DNA of 64,000 nucleotides from Calliopum simillimum (GCA_951812925.1 OX638369.1:44201061-44265060); one strand, 5' to 3'; shown: positions 23,608-35,454, numbered from the stretch's first letter. Notes: a model not told the origin generated them from the letters alone. Program-made: numbers and translations.

Positions 23608-24017
23608 GAGTTATTCACGATCTAGAGTAACGAGCTGAGTAACAGGGTAAAAGTGCACTCAGTTACTCTGAATAGTGAGCATACTCAATACTTTGCACGT
23701 ATATTTGCTTTTTGTTTCTCAAAATAATCTTAGCTGACAACAAAAAAAAAAAATTTTTAAATGAATATTTTTCTCCCATTCAAATTTTTATTTTTGATGA
23801 ACGAAAATTGCCTCTCAATCATAAACAAATTCAAACGTTTCTATAGAAATAGTAAAAAAAAAAGGCAAAAGTGTAAGATTATTTTACACTAGAAAATAGC
23901 TTGACTAAAAGGGTAAAAGAGTAACAGAGTAACTTACGTATATTTTGTTGTTGTGGTTGTGCACAGTTACCCTGTTACTCTGTTACTCAGGACGTTACTC
24001 TAGATCGTGAATACCTC
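23608..24017. mobile_element. TA-flanked MITE (410 bp)
   Basis: The ends are inverted repeats: GAGTTATTCACGATCTAGAG then TAACG at left and CGTTACTCTAGATCGTGAAT then ACCTC at right, continuing inward with GAGTAACAGGGTAA against TTACCCTGTTACTC. TA stands on both sides, as in Tc1/mariner target duplication. There is no coding frame. Confidence 0.85.
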
Positions 24018-25171
24018 TAATGTAAAAAATAAAAATTTTAAGAATTTTTAAGTGTGACATTATATAATATATAATTAATTTGTAAATGAACTTTTAGTCA
24101 TTTATTTTCAAAGATCGATTTTGATATAAATCTATCACAAAAACTCATCAGACTATTTTTATTAAATTAATTATAATTAAAAAATTACAAGCTGAAAACT
24201 TTGTGTTTGGGAAGCAGCGACACTTAGACCGAAACAATCGTTGCCATTTTATGAAGTCGACTTATTGCCAGTTTGTTGGTGCTTCATATATATGTATCCT
24301 CTATGTCATAATTTTTGTTTGTGCTATTTATTGATATTTAGTATAGCTAATCCTTTGGAATCAATACCGCTAGTACTGAATACCGAATTAATTTTTAGGG
24401 GGCGTGGAACCGCCCATTTTCTTAGCCTATGACTAAGTATTTTCAAATACTAATATTCTGTGAAAATTTCATTCAAATCGGTCAGTTAGCCTGTAGGACC
24501 GGCGGAGACAATTGTCTCTCAATAGTCCCATCTTTAGTCTAGTTATTCTGTAAGTGGACCAAAACGGACTACACCTAAAACTAGAATAAATTTAATTAAA
24601 TTATCAACTATGCCAAAAATGGTCCAAATGTAATGCAAAGTTTGTCATTTGTTTCTAAAATGGTCCGAATGTAATGCATAATCCGTCATTATAGTACCAA
24701 AAGTAGTCCAAATGCTTATCGATTGTGTCAGTGAAATTATAGCGTTACTGACTGCGTACTGTTTGGAAGGACGTTGACTGTGAAGAAGAGCAAACGATAG
24801 TGTATCGGTCTAATGACTTGCGTTGCGTGGAGAGGCCCAAGTTTAAATCTTCTACTCGGTGATTTTTAATTCCAATTTTTATATTTCTATTAATTTGTAC
24901 ACAATTTGTCTGAAGAGCGTTCGGAACGGAAAATAAAACATAGCCGAGGTATAAAATAATATAAAAATTAAAAAAATTCATCATACCGAGATTTCAACCC
25001 GGTACACAATGCTCAGAAATATATAACAAACTCTTAAGCACCTTCGTCTATGAAACCTTTTGACGTTTTTGAGTAAAATTTGTATATCAAATTAAATTCT
25101 TTGAAATTTATTAATAAAATAAAGAAAATTAGGCTTTTACTGGTCCGAATGTAATGCATAAGGAGACAATT
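24018..25171. repeat. Repeat block with GGTCC(A/G)AATGTAATGCA words and tRNA-like pieces
   Basis: TGGTCCAAATGTAATGCA-type words occur at about 24622, 24661 and 25141, with a shorter relative near 24704. A GGGGGCGTGGAACCGCCC box lies near 24399. On the minus strand, about 25010-24980 reads GTGTACCGGGTTGAAATCTC, which resembles a pol III B box, and 24800-24860 (+) has a weaker similar arrangement. No foldable tRNA gene could be drawn. Confidence 0.45.
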
Positions 25172-26233
25172 GGTTACGCCCAATGACAAACAATGTTAAA
25201 CATAAAAAGAACTTTAAATGTGATGAGAACTCTTACCTGATGCAAACCCAATTTTGTTAAAAAATCTCTTAATTTTTTTTTTTAAATTCGTAAATCTCGC
25301 CAAGCATTTTCCGGATCTTGCTTCACAGTGCACATTTCTCCACGCGCGTCATGTCATATAAAAAATCCAATAAAATCCGAGACATACAAAAAAAAATATA
25401 TATACGAAAACATCAGCGGCACCTTCTCCGCATGCACAACCAACGCATTCAAATAATCCCTGCAATTTTTGGAAAAACAAAAACAAAAAAATAAAACAAA
25501 CACGATGCTCAAATAAAAACGTTTGTTATCACTCCGCGCCATGGACACATCTCGCAAACGTGGCGCTCTATGTATTTTATTTTTTGGGATTCGTGCTCGC
25601 CGTGCAAGTATTAAACAGATGAAAATAATAAAAAAAAACACGCATTTCCAACTCAAAGGATCACACATTGCTACTGTAGCTGCTGCTGTTGGTTGCTGTG
25701 GTGGAAACAAATTCTTTATGCATGGTAATGGCATGAAAAACCGCGCTGCGTCGTTGCCCTTGGATTACTTTTTTCTTTATGTTTATTGTTATCACTCTTT
25801 GTTGTAGTAGGATGCGTTTTTTTATTATTGTTGTTGTTGTTACGGCATATTTTTAAAATTGTGCAATGATAAATAATGCTCCCCATCTATTTTAGTAAAC
25901 AATCTAAGGCATAATATATTAGAACCAAGGGGCATATAAAAAAATAAACTGATCGGGGTGTTATCATTATGCAACAAAAGTTCCGAATAACTCCGTCAGT
26001 TTTTTGTTATGAAATATTTCTCTGAATGGGAGTTCCACGCCTCCTATTTTTTTTTTTTTTTTTTTGTGTGGAAATTGGGAAAATCTGTATATTATGGGCT
26101 ATTTTTTAAAACTTGAAAGTAAGAAAAGTAGAGGTTTGCCTTGATTTAAATTTTCCCATAAAATTTTATTAATATAATATTAATTTCGTAATATATAAAA
26201 TCTAAATCATAATTTTTGTCTCATTCATTTTAG
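25172..26233. other. Gene-free stretch; end of the intron before the first visible BicD exon
   Basis: Frames on both strands over 25350-25800 overlap and are low-complexity (CAAACAAAAACAAAAAAATA, GTTGTTGTTGTTG). It ends in a pyrimidine-rich tract and the acceptor TTTTAG at 26228-26233. Confidence 0.5.
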
Positions 26234-29200
26234 GCACTTGCAAAATTCCAAACATCACAAAAAGTCACCACTAAAACTGGCATCGAACAAGAAGAAACAC
26301 TGCTTAATGAATCCGCTGCCATTGAAACTTCACTAAATTTACAAATTCTTGATTTAGAAAATGAAAGCAAACAATTGCGTCACGAGCTGGAACGCGTGCG
26401 CAATGAGCGTGATCGTATGCTACAGGAAAACTCGGATATTGGACGCGATAAATCCGATAATGAAGCAGAAAAATTACGGCTTAAAGCCGAGCTTAAAGAT
26501 CTTAAATTCCGCGAAACACGTATGCTTACTGAGTACTCAGAATTAGAGGAGGAAAATATATCATTGCAGAAACAAGTGTCCAGTTTACGTAGTTCACAGG
26601 TGTGCTACAAATATCTATTAAATTCAATTCTTTTTTTGCTTATGATTTTCCCCCTTACGTTTTTAGGTTGAGTTTGAAGGTGCCAAACATGAAATTCGCC
26701 GTCTTACAGAAGAGGTAGAATTGCTGAATTCACAGGTTGATGAATTGGCTAACTTGAAAAAAATCGCTGAAAAGCAGATGGAAGAGGCTCTAGAAGCTTT
26801 GCAGGTAAACAATTTTTAAGATGTTTCAATCTACAAAATACAATATTTACAAAACTCTCCCCAGGGTGAACGTGAGGCAAAATATGCGCTTAAAAAAGAA
26901 CTCGATGGCCACCTCAATCGTGAGTCTATGTATCACATTAGCAATTTAGCCTATAGCATTCGAAGCAATATGGAAGATAATACCAGCGCCAATAGTGATG
27001 GTGAAGAAGAAAACCTTGCACTTAAACGTCTTGAAGCTGACTTATCTACTGAATTGAAATCTCCCGATGGTACTAAATGTGATCTTTTCTCTGAAATTCA
27101 TCTAAACGAGCTGAAAAAGCTTGAAAAACAACTAGAACTAATGGAGAACGAAAAAACACATCTGACAGCTAATTTACGTGATGCGCAAACGAATCTGGAT
27201 AAATCACAAAATGAATTGCAAAACTTTATGTCACGTATTGCAGTGCTAGCGGCACATGTTGATGCCTTAGTGCAACTTAAAAAACAAGTCGACGCTAAGG
27301 AAAATCCAAAAGAGTCATTGCGAAATCAAGCAGATGAGCAAAAACTTAAGGAGTATCTACAAAATGCGCTATCACAGTATGCCAGTTGGTTTACGCTTTC
27401 ATCGAAGGAAATAGATGGCCTTAAGACTGATTTAATTGAATTGCAAAAAGGACTCAACTACACAGATGCTATGACCACATTACGAAATGAAATTACAAAT
27501 TTGAAAAATAAATTGCTATCAACTGAACAGAAATCGCTCGATCTGCAAAGTGACGTACAGACTCTGACGCACATCTCGCAAAATGCTGGACAAAGTTTGG
27601 GCTCAGCAAGATCTACACTAGTTGCTTTGAGTGATGATTTGGCGCAATTGTATCATCTTGTTTGTACCGTTAATGGTGAGGTGCCAATGCGTGTACAATT
27701 GGATCACAAGAGTGAGGATATGAGGTGAGTTCAGTATTTGTGGATATTGGGTATTTCTATGTTTATAAATAGTTTAGGTGCTACAACTATTAACTATGTA
27801 CTTCACTTAATCGTGTCATGTCTGATTAGTCGTTGAACATTTTTTGGAATCGCCAATAAACTTCAGTTGGCCTTATCGTAAAATGAATAAATATCGTCAA
27901 GAATTTTTCTCTGTAGGGGCAAAATTCACTGAAAACTAAGGTTATCGGCAACAATAGGCGTGATGACACTATCAAAGAATGCCAGAAACAATGTTTTAGA
28001 TGGTAAAATAGGTTTATTTAATTGTAAAAAAAAAATTACGGGTGCAACTCAGTACACGTGAAGGGAGTGAAACTTACAGGGTGGCTGATTCGAAGTGTTA
28101 CCAATTCAGAAGACTATATTTTTAGTTTCCATGCACAGATGTTATTGATCAAACGCTATAATTGTTGGGAAATGTTCAAATTTTAAGAATCTACTTGAGA
28201 TTTTCGATATGGCCACCTTTGGCCTTAACTATGGCCCGTAGACGGTCGAAGAACGAGTCGCATGCTGCACGAATTTGATTTTGTGGAAGTTTGCGCCATT
28301 CTCGTTGAAGGGCCACTTTTAGCGCATCAACGCTCTGGTATTTTTTATTCAAGACCTTCCTGTCCAACATACCCCAGATTGAGAAATCCAGCGCATTCGC
28401 ATCAGGCGAATTTGAGAGCCATTGTTGAGCAGAAATGAAGCTAGGAACGTTTTTTTCTAACCATTCTTGATTCACACGAGCTTTGTGTGACGGTGCCGAG
28501 TCTTGTTGGAATGTCCATGGCTTGCGACCGAAATGTTTGCGTGCCCACGGTAGTAAAGCACCCTCTAACACTGATTCACGATACAACTGGGCGTTTACTT
28601 TGACGCCAGCGGCCAAAAAAACGAGTGGTGAGCGCCCATCAGCAGTCACTGCAGCCCAAACCATCACGTGCGGTGGTGCCTGCGTCCTGGTGGCCAAACG
28701 AACATTCAAATTTTCGTAGGATCTCTCTGTCAAGTAAACCCGATCATTTTGTTTGTTTACATATTGCTGGATACAGTAATTTTTCTCATCAGAGAAGACA
28801 ATTTGTGACAGATTTCCGGCGGCGTGCAAGCGCAACAACTCCTTGGCTCTATCGAGCCTAACTTTTTTTTCAGCAGGGGTGAGATCATGCGCCTTTTGGA
28901 ACTTGAGAGCCTTTAGTCCGAGCTTGTTTGGCAATATGTGTTGCATTCGTTCACGCGATATTTTCAGCTCGGCAGCCATTTGTCTGCCACTGCGTCTCGG
29001 ATTTCGCTCAATTCTGGCCTTCACCTTTCGAACCATTTCTGGTGATGTTGCAGTTATTTTCCGACCACCACCATGTCGTTTAGCAACGCTGCCGGTAGCA
29101 TTGTAACGTGTTATGGTCCGATACACAAACATTTTATTCACTTTTAAATGTTTCAGCTCACGAACAATTGCTGGTTGCGATTTTCCAGCCAAATAAAGAG

Positions 29201-32200
29201 CAATCACACTATTACGTTTGAATTCCATTTCGAAAATTTTTTATTTTCAATAAATTGACGCGCAAATTCTTTTGGTTACTTGTTGACAATAGAATGAACT
29301 AACATCATGCCAATTTTTAGACAGCTGTCATGTTCCATCTGTCAGATAAGTCTATCTGAAATTGGTAACTGTTTGAATCAGCCACCCTGTATATTCGAAA
29401 AGATGGCGTGACGTCAATTGAATATCTTGTTATAATCATTTTGACTATAAAGCCTTCGGGTGACCTTCGTATGTCACAGAAAATCAATCCATTAAAGTTT
29501 GTTCATAGTCTGCCATAGGTGTTTTCCCTCTAGTATACCTAGGTATTCTTCGTTTTGACTATGACGCCATCGGATGACCTTTGGTTGTCCAAGAAAAAGA
29601 ATCAATTACAGCTTGTTGATAGTCCGCCATAGATATTTTTCCTCTAGTATAACTAGATATTCCTAGTTTTGACTGTGAAACCTTCGGGTGTCCAAAGAAA
29701 TGATTCAGTTAAAGCTTGTTTGTAGTCCGCCATAGATATTTTTTCTCTAGTATATCTGGATATTCTTCGTTTTGACTATGGAGCCTTCGTGTGACCTTCG
29801 AGTGTTTCAGGAAATGACTTAATTAAAGCTTGTTGATAGTCCACCATAGATGTTTTCCATCTAGTATGCCTAGATATTCTTCGTTTTGATTATGAAGCCT
29901 TCGGGAACCTTCAGTTGTCCCAGAAAACTACCAATCAATGGGATTCACGTTCTACACATACCTACGAAATTTCGCCAAAATAGCTTCTATAGTTTGTGAA
30001 ACATAATGGGATGTAACGAAAAGTGTCGCACAAATGGAAGTGTTGCTTCCTTAAAATTTTACACCTAACGCGGCCAAAAAAGTTTCACTTCAAAAATCTT
30101 GACTTTAATCCACATGGAAAATTAGTGTTAAAAAAAATAGATTAATATTTGAAATTGAAATGTCTTTTCTTTATTGCAGCTTTGAAAATGATTCCCTCAC
30201 CGCAATACAGTCACAATTTAAATCTGATGTGTTTACATCCAGATCCCAAATTGTCGAGGATTTGCAAGGCTTAGCTGATTCTGTCGAAATAAAGAAATAC
30301 GTCGACACTGTTAGTGATCAAATTAAACATTTGAAGAATGCTGTCGAGCATACTATTGAGCTGAATAAGCACAAAGTTCGTGGTGACGTTAGCGAAGGTA
30401 TAACATACGTTTATTAAGTTTATACAATAACAGTACATAATATTTATAAAACTTGTATATTTTTCGCACTATTTAGAAAAATATAATCGCGAAGAAGTTG
30501 AAGAATTGCAAGAGCAAATCATTAAACTTAAGAGCTTATTGTCAACCAAACGTGAACAGATTGCTACCTTACGTACGGTACTCAAATCTAATAAGCAAAC
30601 TGCTGAAGTGGCACTCACCAATCTCAAGTCCAAATATGAAAATGAGAAGATGGTCGTAAGTGAAACAATGTCCAAGCTGCGTAATGAATTGAAAATTCTC
30701 AAAGAGGATGCAGCGACATTCTCAAGTAAGTAAAAGAGCAGCATGTGCATTTAAATAATTTAATTTTAATTCGTTACATTATAATGTAATAATTATTAAT
30801 TTCGTTTGTTTCTTCTAGGTCTTCGTGCAATGTTCGCCGCACGTTGCGAAGAGTATGTCACACAGGTTGATGATCTCAGTCGTCAGCTAGAGGCAGCTGA
30901 AGAAGAGAAGAAAACTTTAAATCAATTATTAAGACTTGCTGTGCAACAGAAATTGGCGCTTACACAGCGTTTGGAAGAAATGGAAATGGATCGGTGGGTT
31001 AGCTTTCGCCGTTAATAGTCCTATACTTTGTTTTCCCTTCACCAACCACATTTTTAACTGTTAACGTTCAATAATTTAAATCTATTATTTATTTTTCGAT
31101 ACCTAAGGTTAAAGTAAAATTTTTTTTAGCATTTTGAATGTTCATATTATATTCTAGAATTACCTTTGTTTAAGTTAAGTTTTATGTAAAAAGAGTTTTT
31201 TTTCCAACCTTTATACCAACGCCATTATTTTCATCATCACTAAAATTTTTTTTGGTGTTGTGCATTTTTCTTCCACCACCACCACCACCACCTCTAAGCT
31301 TATTATGTTTTTGTATATAAATACATATCCAGCATATCAATTGGTAAGAAAACAAATATTTGCGCTTGCATAACTTTTGCTGTGCTTTGCGCCAGCGCCT
31401 TAAAATGCATTAAAAAATTGCTTTGCAAATAACGTCTTTATTCATGTACACCTGCTTTTTGCACATTTCTTACAGAGCACGATTTTCCGGAACGAGGTTT
31501 AATTGATAATTGACGGAAACTCCGATTTTCTTTTTTATATAATACCTTATAGTGTTAGCAATAAAATTCAATTATTTTTAAAGTCGCAAGTAGGTCCCCC
31601 GCCTTCAAAATAGGTCGAAATGCGGTATTTAAAAAAAAAAAAATCACAACAAACCAAAACAAAAATAGCTATTTACGATGTATTTGTCAGTGCTGAATCC
31701 TAATCCTGTCTCGGAATTGCTCTATCACGTATAGTATTAGAGATATCCTAACCTAAAATTCAAAAACACGATATCCCGCTTCATGAAAAAAGCAAAAGCA
31801 AATATTTCGTGCTTGTGTCGATGCATTTTATGTGCTTTTGTTTTTTTTTTCACGAGTAGTAACTTAGGGCCTTATTGCACGCAACGCCTCAAATATCATC
31901 TAACAGAGAAACAGTATTTTGAATAAATTATTCAGAAAAACAGTCTATATTATTACAAAATATAGTCTTAAGATAGTCGTTCTATTGTTAGATTGTGATG
32001 CAATCAAAATAATTTCAATCTCTTTGATCGGTCTTCGTTTTCTGTTTTAAAAAGTAAATAAACTTTTGCACAAAAATTCTTTTAGTTCTTGATGCAATTC
32101 ATTACCTTTTAAATATTAATTTTGCATTCACGCCACATTTTTTTCCTTCTTTTATTTCGCTTAACCCTTTAACCACCAGGTCCAAATGCGCGAAAAAATT

Positions 32201-32878
32201 TCATAATGTTCATAGGACAAAATCGAAGTAAAGGGGGTTAATAAAACTTTCATCCAAGCAAATGGAGAGATGTCAAACATACTTGCCTTTAGTCTTTAAA
32301 GGGTTAAATTTTAGTAACTTTCAGTTTTCATAGATAGCATTGTTTGAGATGATTCGCTTAGTTCATTTCCTCTTTAGTTATTTAACTTTTAAATTTATGC
32401 GACATAATTATTTATTTATGCCACAATATGACAACTTTTCTAAACATATCAGCGTAAGAGCCTACATCATCTTCTCAATTGTTCACTATTTTCGAAATTT
32501 TCGCCTCAAGAATAACCGAAGACTAAATTTTTTATTGTTTAGTTGAATCTTGTGTCACTCTAAGAAAACATTTTTCACCACACAATTTTTTCTTTCTAAC
32601 TCTTCATTTAAATGTTTGCTCCTGTTTAACACTCATCTTCCAAAGATATAACTTTTTCTCTTCCAGTTTCTAGCTCTTACTACGCTTAGTACTAATAAAG
32701 CTTTTACGCTTTTTAACAAGGCGATATTAACTTATATTTATTATTATCTTTTTACAGTGAATTGCGGCACGTACGTCGTCCGATGCCACCACAGCGTGGC
32801 ACCAGTGGCAAACCGTCCTTTTCGTCTAGAGGATCAACACGCAATTCAACAACAAGTAACAATCAGAATCCATTCTAA
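26234..32878 (+). CDS. BicD: Bicaudal-D, dynein adaptor protein (5' part missing)
   Basis: Coding exons: 26234-26599, 26667-26804, 26865-27724, 30180-30397, 30477-30725, 30819-30993 and 32758-32878 (TAA). All junctions are GT/AG and the phases agree (0,0,2,1,1,2), giving 708 residues. The protein is almost wholly coiled coil and follows insect Bicaudal-D from its residue about 76 to the end: it begins [20 protein letters not shown] and ends with the [15 protein letters not shown] segment of the C-terminal cargo-binding coil, then [14 protein letters not shown] and NNQNPF. In flies BicD links dynein/dynactin to cargo (Egalitarian-bound mRNAs, Rab6 vesicles) through that C-terminal coil; the N-terminal coil contacts dynein. 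The first roughly 75 residues were not found in the window, so their exon must lie to the left, making intron 1 more than 26 kb. Intron 3 carries a complete mariner element. No disabling mutation is seen. Confidence 0.97.
28077..29389 (-). mobile_element. Complete mariner-type (maT, DD37D) element, 1313 bp
   Basis: The element is bounded by TA at 28075-28076 and 29390-29391. The left end reads CAGGGTGGCTGATTC then GAAGTGTTACCAATTCAG; the right end, on the other strand, reads CAGGGTGGCTGATTC then AAACAGTTACCAATTTCAG, about 33-40 bases of imperfect terminal repeat. It encodes an uninterrupted 345-residue transposase on the minus strand, so it has everything expected of a possibly autonomous copy. 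It lies in BicD intron 3, antisense to the gene. Confidence 0.96.
28191..29228 (-). CDS. Mariner-type transposase, maT/DD37D, intact
   Basis: 345 residues from ATG (29228) to TAA. Two helix-turn-helix regions (about residues 5-45 and 62-105) are joined by the GGGRK linker at 53-57. The catalytic core shows D147 in [10 protein letters not shown]243 in [12 protein letters not shown] and D281 in [12 protein letters not shown]. There are 37 residues between the second and third aspartates, the spacing of the maT group rather than 34 as in classic mariner or Tc1. The enzyme cuts and pastes the element at TA sites. No stop or frameshift is present and length is normal for the family, suggesting recent arrival. 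Whether it is expressed is unknown. Confidence 0.96.
   Translation of the reverse strand: MEFKRNSVIALYLAGKSQPAIVRELKHLKVNKMFVYRTITRYNATGSVAKRHGGGRKITATSPEMVRKVKARIERNPRRSGRQMAAELKISRERMQHILPNKLGLKALKFQKAHDLTPAEKKVRLDRAKELLRLHAAGNLSQIVFSDEKNYCIQQYVNKQNDRVYLTERSYENLNVRLATRTQAPPHVMVWAAVTADGRSPLVFLAAGVKVNAQLYRESVLEGALLPWARKHFGRKPWTFQQDSAPSHKARVNQEWLEKNVPSFISAQQWLSNSPDANALDFSIWGMLDRKVLNKKYQSVDALKVALQREWRKLPQNQIRAACDSFFDRLRAIVKAKGGHIENLK
29439..29935 (+). repeat. Minisatellite, 114-base unit, about 4.4 copies
   Basis: Units start with TTTTGACTAT at about 29439, 29553, 29667, 29770 (preceding unit short, 103 bases) and 29884. Each contains GCCTTCGGGTGACCTTCG, AAAGCTTGTTGATAGTCCGC, CATAGATATTTT and TCTAGTATACCTAGATATTC in that order. 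It sits 50 bases beyond the mariner end, in BicD intron 3. Confidence 0.92.
31600..31775 (+). repeat. Dispersed repeat (GCTGAATCC family) in BicD intron 6
   Basis: Blocks in family order: TAGGTCGAAATGCGG, A tract, CAAACCAAAACAAAAATAGC, ATTTACGATGTATTTG, TGCTGAATCCTAATCCTG, GAATTGCTCTATCACG, GAGATATCCTAACCTAAAAT and AAAAACACGA. Confidence 0.75.
32161..32307. mobile_element. TTAA-flanked mini-MITE (147 bp) in BicD intron 6
   Basis: Starts TTAACCCTTTAACCACCAGG and ends AGTCTTTAAAGGGTTAA; internal GGGGGTTAATAAAACTTTCA and CATACTTGCCTTTAGTC. A sister copy lies at 33619-33766. The TTAA ends point to the piggyBac group. It sits about 450 bases before the last exon. Confidence 0.85.
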
Positions 32879-33515
32879 CATAAAATCAGCGTGCAGCGTA
32901 AACTTTTAGCTTTAGTTTATACCTTGCTTAAGTTATAAAATGGTAACAGAAGAAATGAAAAAAAAGTAATTAAATTATTCTATTATTATTGTATTAAAAT
33001 CATAAGTTGTTAAATATTTTATTTAGAAAAAGGAAAACTATGCTAAAAATTAAATTCAAAACAAACGTACACATGGCAGCCAGCCTTAACGCAAACGTAT
33101 TTCCTCATTAATTCAAATTTTGTAGTCATGTTTTTTAATCCAAATAGTTTTGGAATTTTGAAACTGTAATTGTAATTTCTGCGGAAAATCTATACGTATG
33201 CGCTTAAGGCTGAATAACAACTATAACTTTCTGCCAGTTAAAAATTTAACTGACAAACATGGACTGGCAAAAGAAATAAGAGAAAATCACTGAAAATTAT
33301 AAACAACACCTTGAAATGTATTATTTTAAGTTTTGTATTATTATTAATTTTATTATTATTGTTATAATAACAACAACTTATTACTATAATTAAACAATTA
33401 AACAATACTAAATTATTGTTATAACGGTATGTTACTTAAACGTCCAATTTTTGCAATTACATGTAACTATACAATTCGTTTATACCATGAATAAAAAGTA
33501 TTCAAAAAATCTATA
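32879..33515 (+). other. BicD: BicD 3' untranslated region with poly(A) signal
   Basis: After the TAA, AT-rich sequence runs to an AATAAA at 33490-33495, followed by a T/GT-rich stretch (GTTGTTGATATC, TTTTTGTGTATTAC) as expected downstream of a cleavage site. Later AATAAA-like words (about 34660) could extend it, so the end is inferred. Confidence 0.6.
33490..33495 (+). promoter_or_regulatory. BicD: Candidate BicD polyadenylation signal AATAAA
   Basis: Canonical hexamer about 610 bases after the stop codon, with GT-rich sequence behind it. Confidence 0.5.
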
Positions 33516-33618
33516 AAGAAAAAGTTGTTGATATCTATGTGACCTTTTTGTGTATTACAAATTGTTTTGTTTCGTCACTTATTTTCAACCTTGGTAATTC
33601 ATAATGTCCAGCTTGTGT

Positions 33619-33766
33619 TTAACCCTTTAACGACCAGGTCCAAACGTCCGAAGAAATTTCAAAATAAAAATGGGGCAAAATCGAGGTAATGGGTGTTATT
33701 AAAACTTTCATCCAATCAAATAGGGGAGCTGGCTAACATACTTACCTTAAGTCGTTAAAGGGTTAA
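33619..33766. mobile_element. TTAA-flanked mini-MITE, second copy (148 bp)
   Basis: Starts TTAACCCTTTAACGACCAGG and ends GTCGTTAAAGGGTTAA with shared inner words (TTATTAAAACTTTCATCCAA, CATACTTACCTTAAGTC). It matches 32161-32307 over its whole length, with slightly better ends. Confidence 0.88.
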
Positions 33767-34955
33767 CTCGTATTTAGAAATATAAAATTTACTAGCATAT
33801 TTTTAGGCTTGCAAATTAGAAACAAAACGAGACTAATCGCGAGTTTAAAAATGGAGTTCATTACTAAGTTGTTTTTTGTATGTGCTTTTGCTTAGGCATT
33901 CAAAAGTATGTGAAATAATTGATATTGCTTCGGAGTTGAGGTATTTATCAATTAAGCGATTCCTAGTTGTTATCGTAGCGTATGAGTAACATTTAATCAT
34001 CATAGTTAAAACTTAACTATTTAGAACTTAACATTAAAATGTCTCAACTCCGATAAAACTAAACTATTGAATATGAAATAAGTTTCAAATTTGATTTCCA
34101 ACTTGTCTTGTTTAAGCCTTAGATGAGATTTAACTGAAAAGCTTATAAAATGAATTGACTAGAATTTTCGTCTTATTAAAATGTTCTCTATCAGTTAAAC
34201 TTAATTGTTATAATATGCTTTCTAAAAGTTTAAAGTTTCTTTATCAACGCTGTACGCATTAAAATGTAAAGCGTAAAATTGGCAGTAGATTTGAATGCAT
34301 AATCGATAATTTATTGCTGCAAAAGCAACAAAAAAATTGTTAACTTCACGGTATACTTAATATACGTGAATTATCTACTCTAAATGTTTTTATGTTTACA
34401 AAAATGTTATGAAATTTTATTTCTAAAAGGAGTTAGAAATTGACAGAAGCCGTCGTTTAGTCGTCGCATTTTGTAAAACTCCAAAGTAATGCATGTAGTG
34501 CAAATCTGACACAAAATTTTACACTCTATTAAAAAGAAGCAAGTAGCTTATCTGCTACTTTGTATTGATGAATGTCTTTAAGACTCAAATGAGAAGCAGT
34601 AGAAATGTTAAAATAAACAAGAAACTAAGATAAAAAAGGCAACTAGTGAATATATTTATACAAATAAAATAAAATAAACGCATACATGTGTATTTATTTT
34701 TAATTTTCTTAAAAGAACTAGTTTTATAACTCAATTAAAGATTCTATTCAAAGATAGAAATTATTTAAAAGAAACAGTTAAATTTGAAACATCTAACTTA
34801 AAAAAAAGGAATGTTGAAAAAAATCTTAATGCAATTGAATATTTAAAGTTTTAGTTATTTTTATTAAATATATGAAATTTATTTAAATTAATTAAACTAT
34901 AATAAAATTAAATTATTTAACGAAAAGTATTATTTATTGCTTGTTTTTTGGGCTA
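33767..34955. other. Gene-free AT-rich stretch
   Basis: Nothing recognised; may include distal BicD 3' UTR. Confidence 0.5.
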
Positions 34956-35454
34956 AAGTCAAGCGTTGCTCCCAGAACCCGATTTGGTTTAAACCAAGCT
35001 TTTCTTGTTAAAGTTATAATTCTTACAAAAAATGTTTAATCAAAAAGTGTCGCTCGGACCTAGTTTTGGAGATATGGTCATCGGAAGATCGGGATATAGT
35101 TTTTATAAAAACCGATATAAGTTCTGAATCTCTTGATGGATTTCAAAAATATTGATGTTATATGAAAGATATTTTAACTAGCTACAAAATTATTCCGAAA
35201 AAGTTTTAAATCCAAGCCGTGGTTTTCAAGAAATGGTGATTTTGTGAAAATTTTCACCAGTTTTTTTTTAAAAAACTATTATAAATTAAAAAAATACCTT
35301 AATAACCTCTAGCTGTGGTAACAAAATATGGAAGCCTTATCTATTTTCCTTCATAAGGTATTCCATTCAAAGCTGAATTTGCATTATTAGGGCATTTTTT
35401 ATAGAAAAACAAAAATTAATCTATAGAAATTTACATGAAATTTAGCAAATATTA

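Larger units (their letters stand above)
27725..30179 (+). other. BicD intron 3 (2455 bp), invaded by mariner and a minisatellite
   Basis: It starts GTGAGT and ends TTTATTGCAG. Without the 1.3-kb mariner (28077-29389) and the 114-base tandem array (29439-29935), less than 700 bases of unique sequence would remain. The other short introns are 60-93 bp. Confidence 0.9.

Noticed and set aside
25354..25807. Overlapping frames of 126 (minus) and 94 (plus) codons near the BicD exon
   Set aside because: Low-complexity, no domain, no homology recognised, and neither matches the BicD N-terminus.
28483..29106. Plus-strand frames of 78-87 codons
   Set aside because: Antisense shadows of the mariner transposase.
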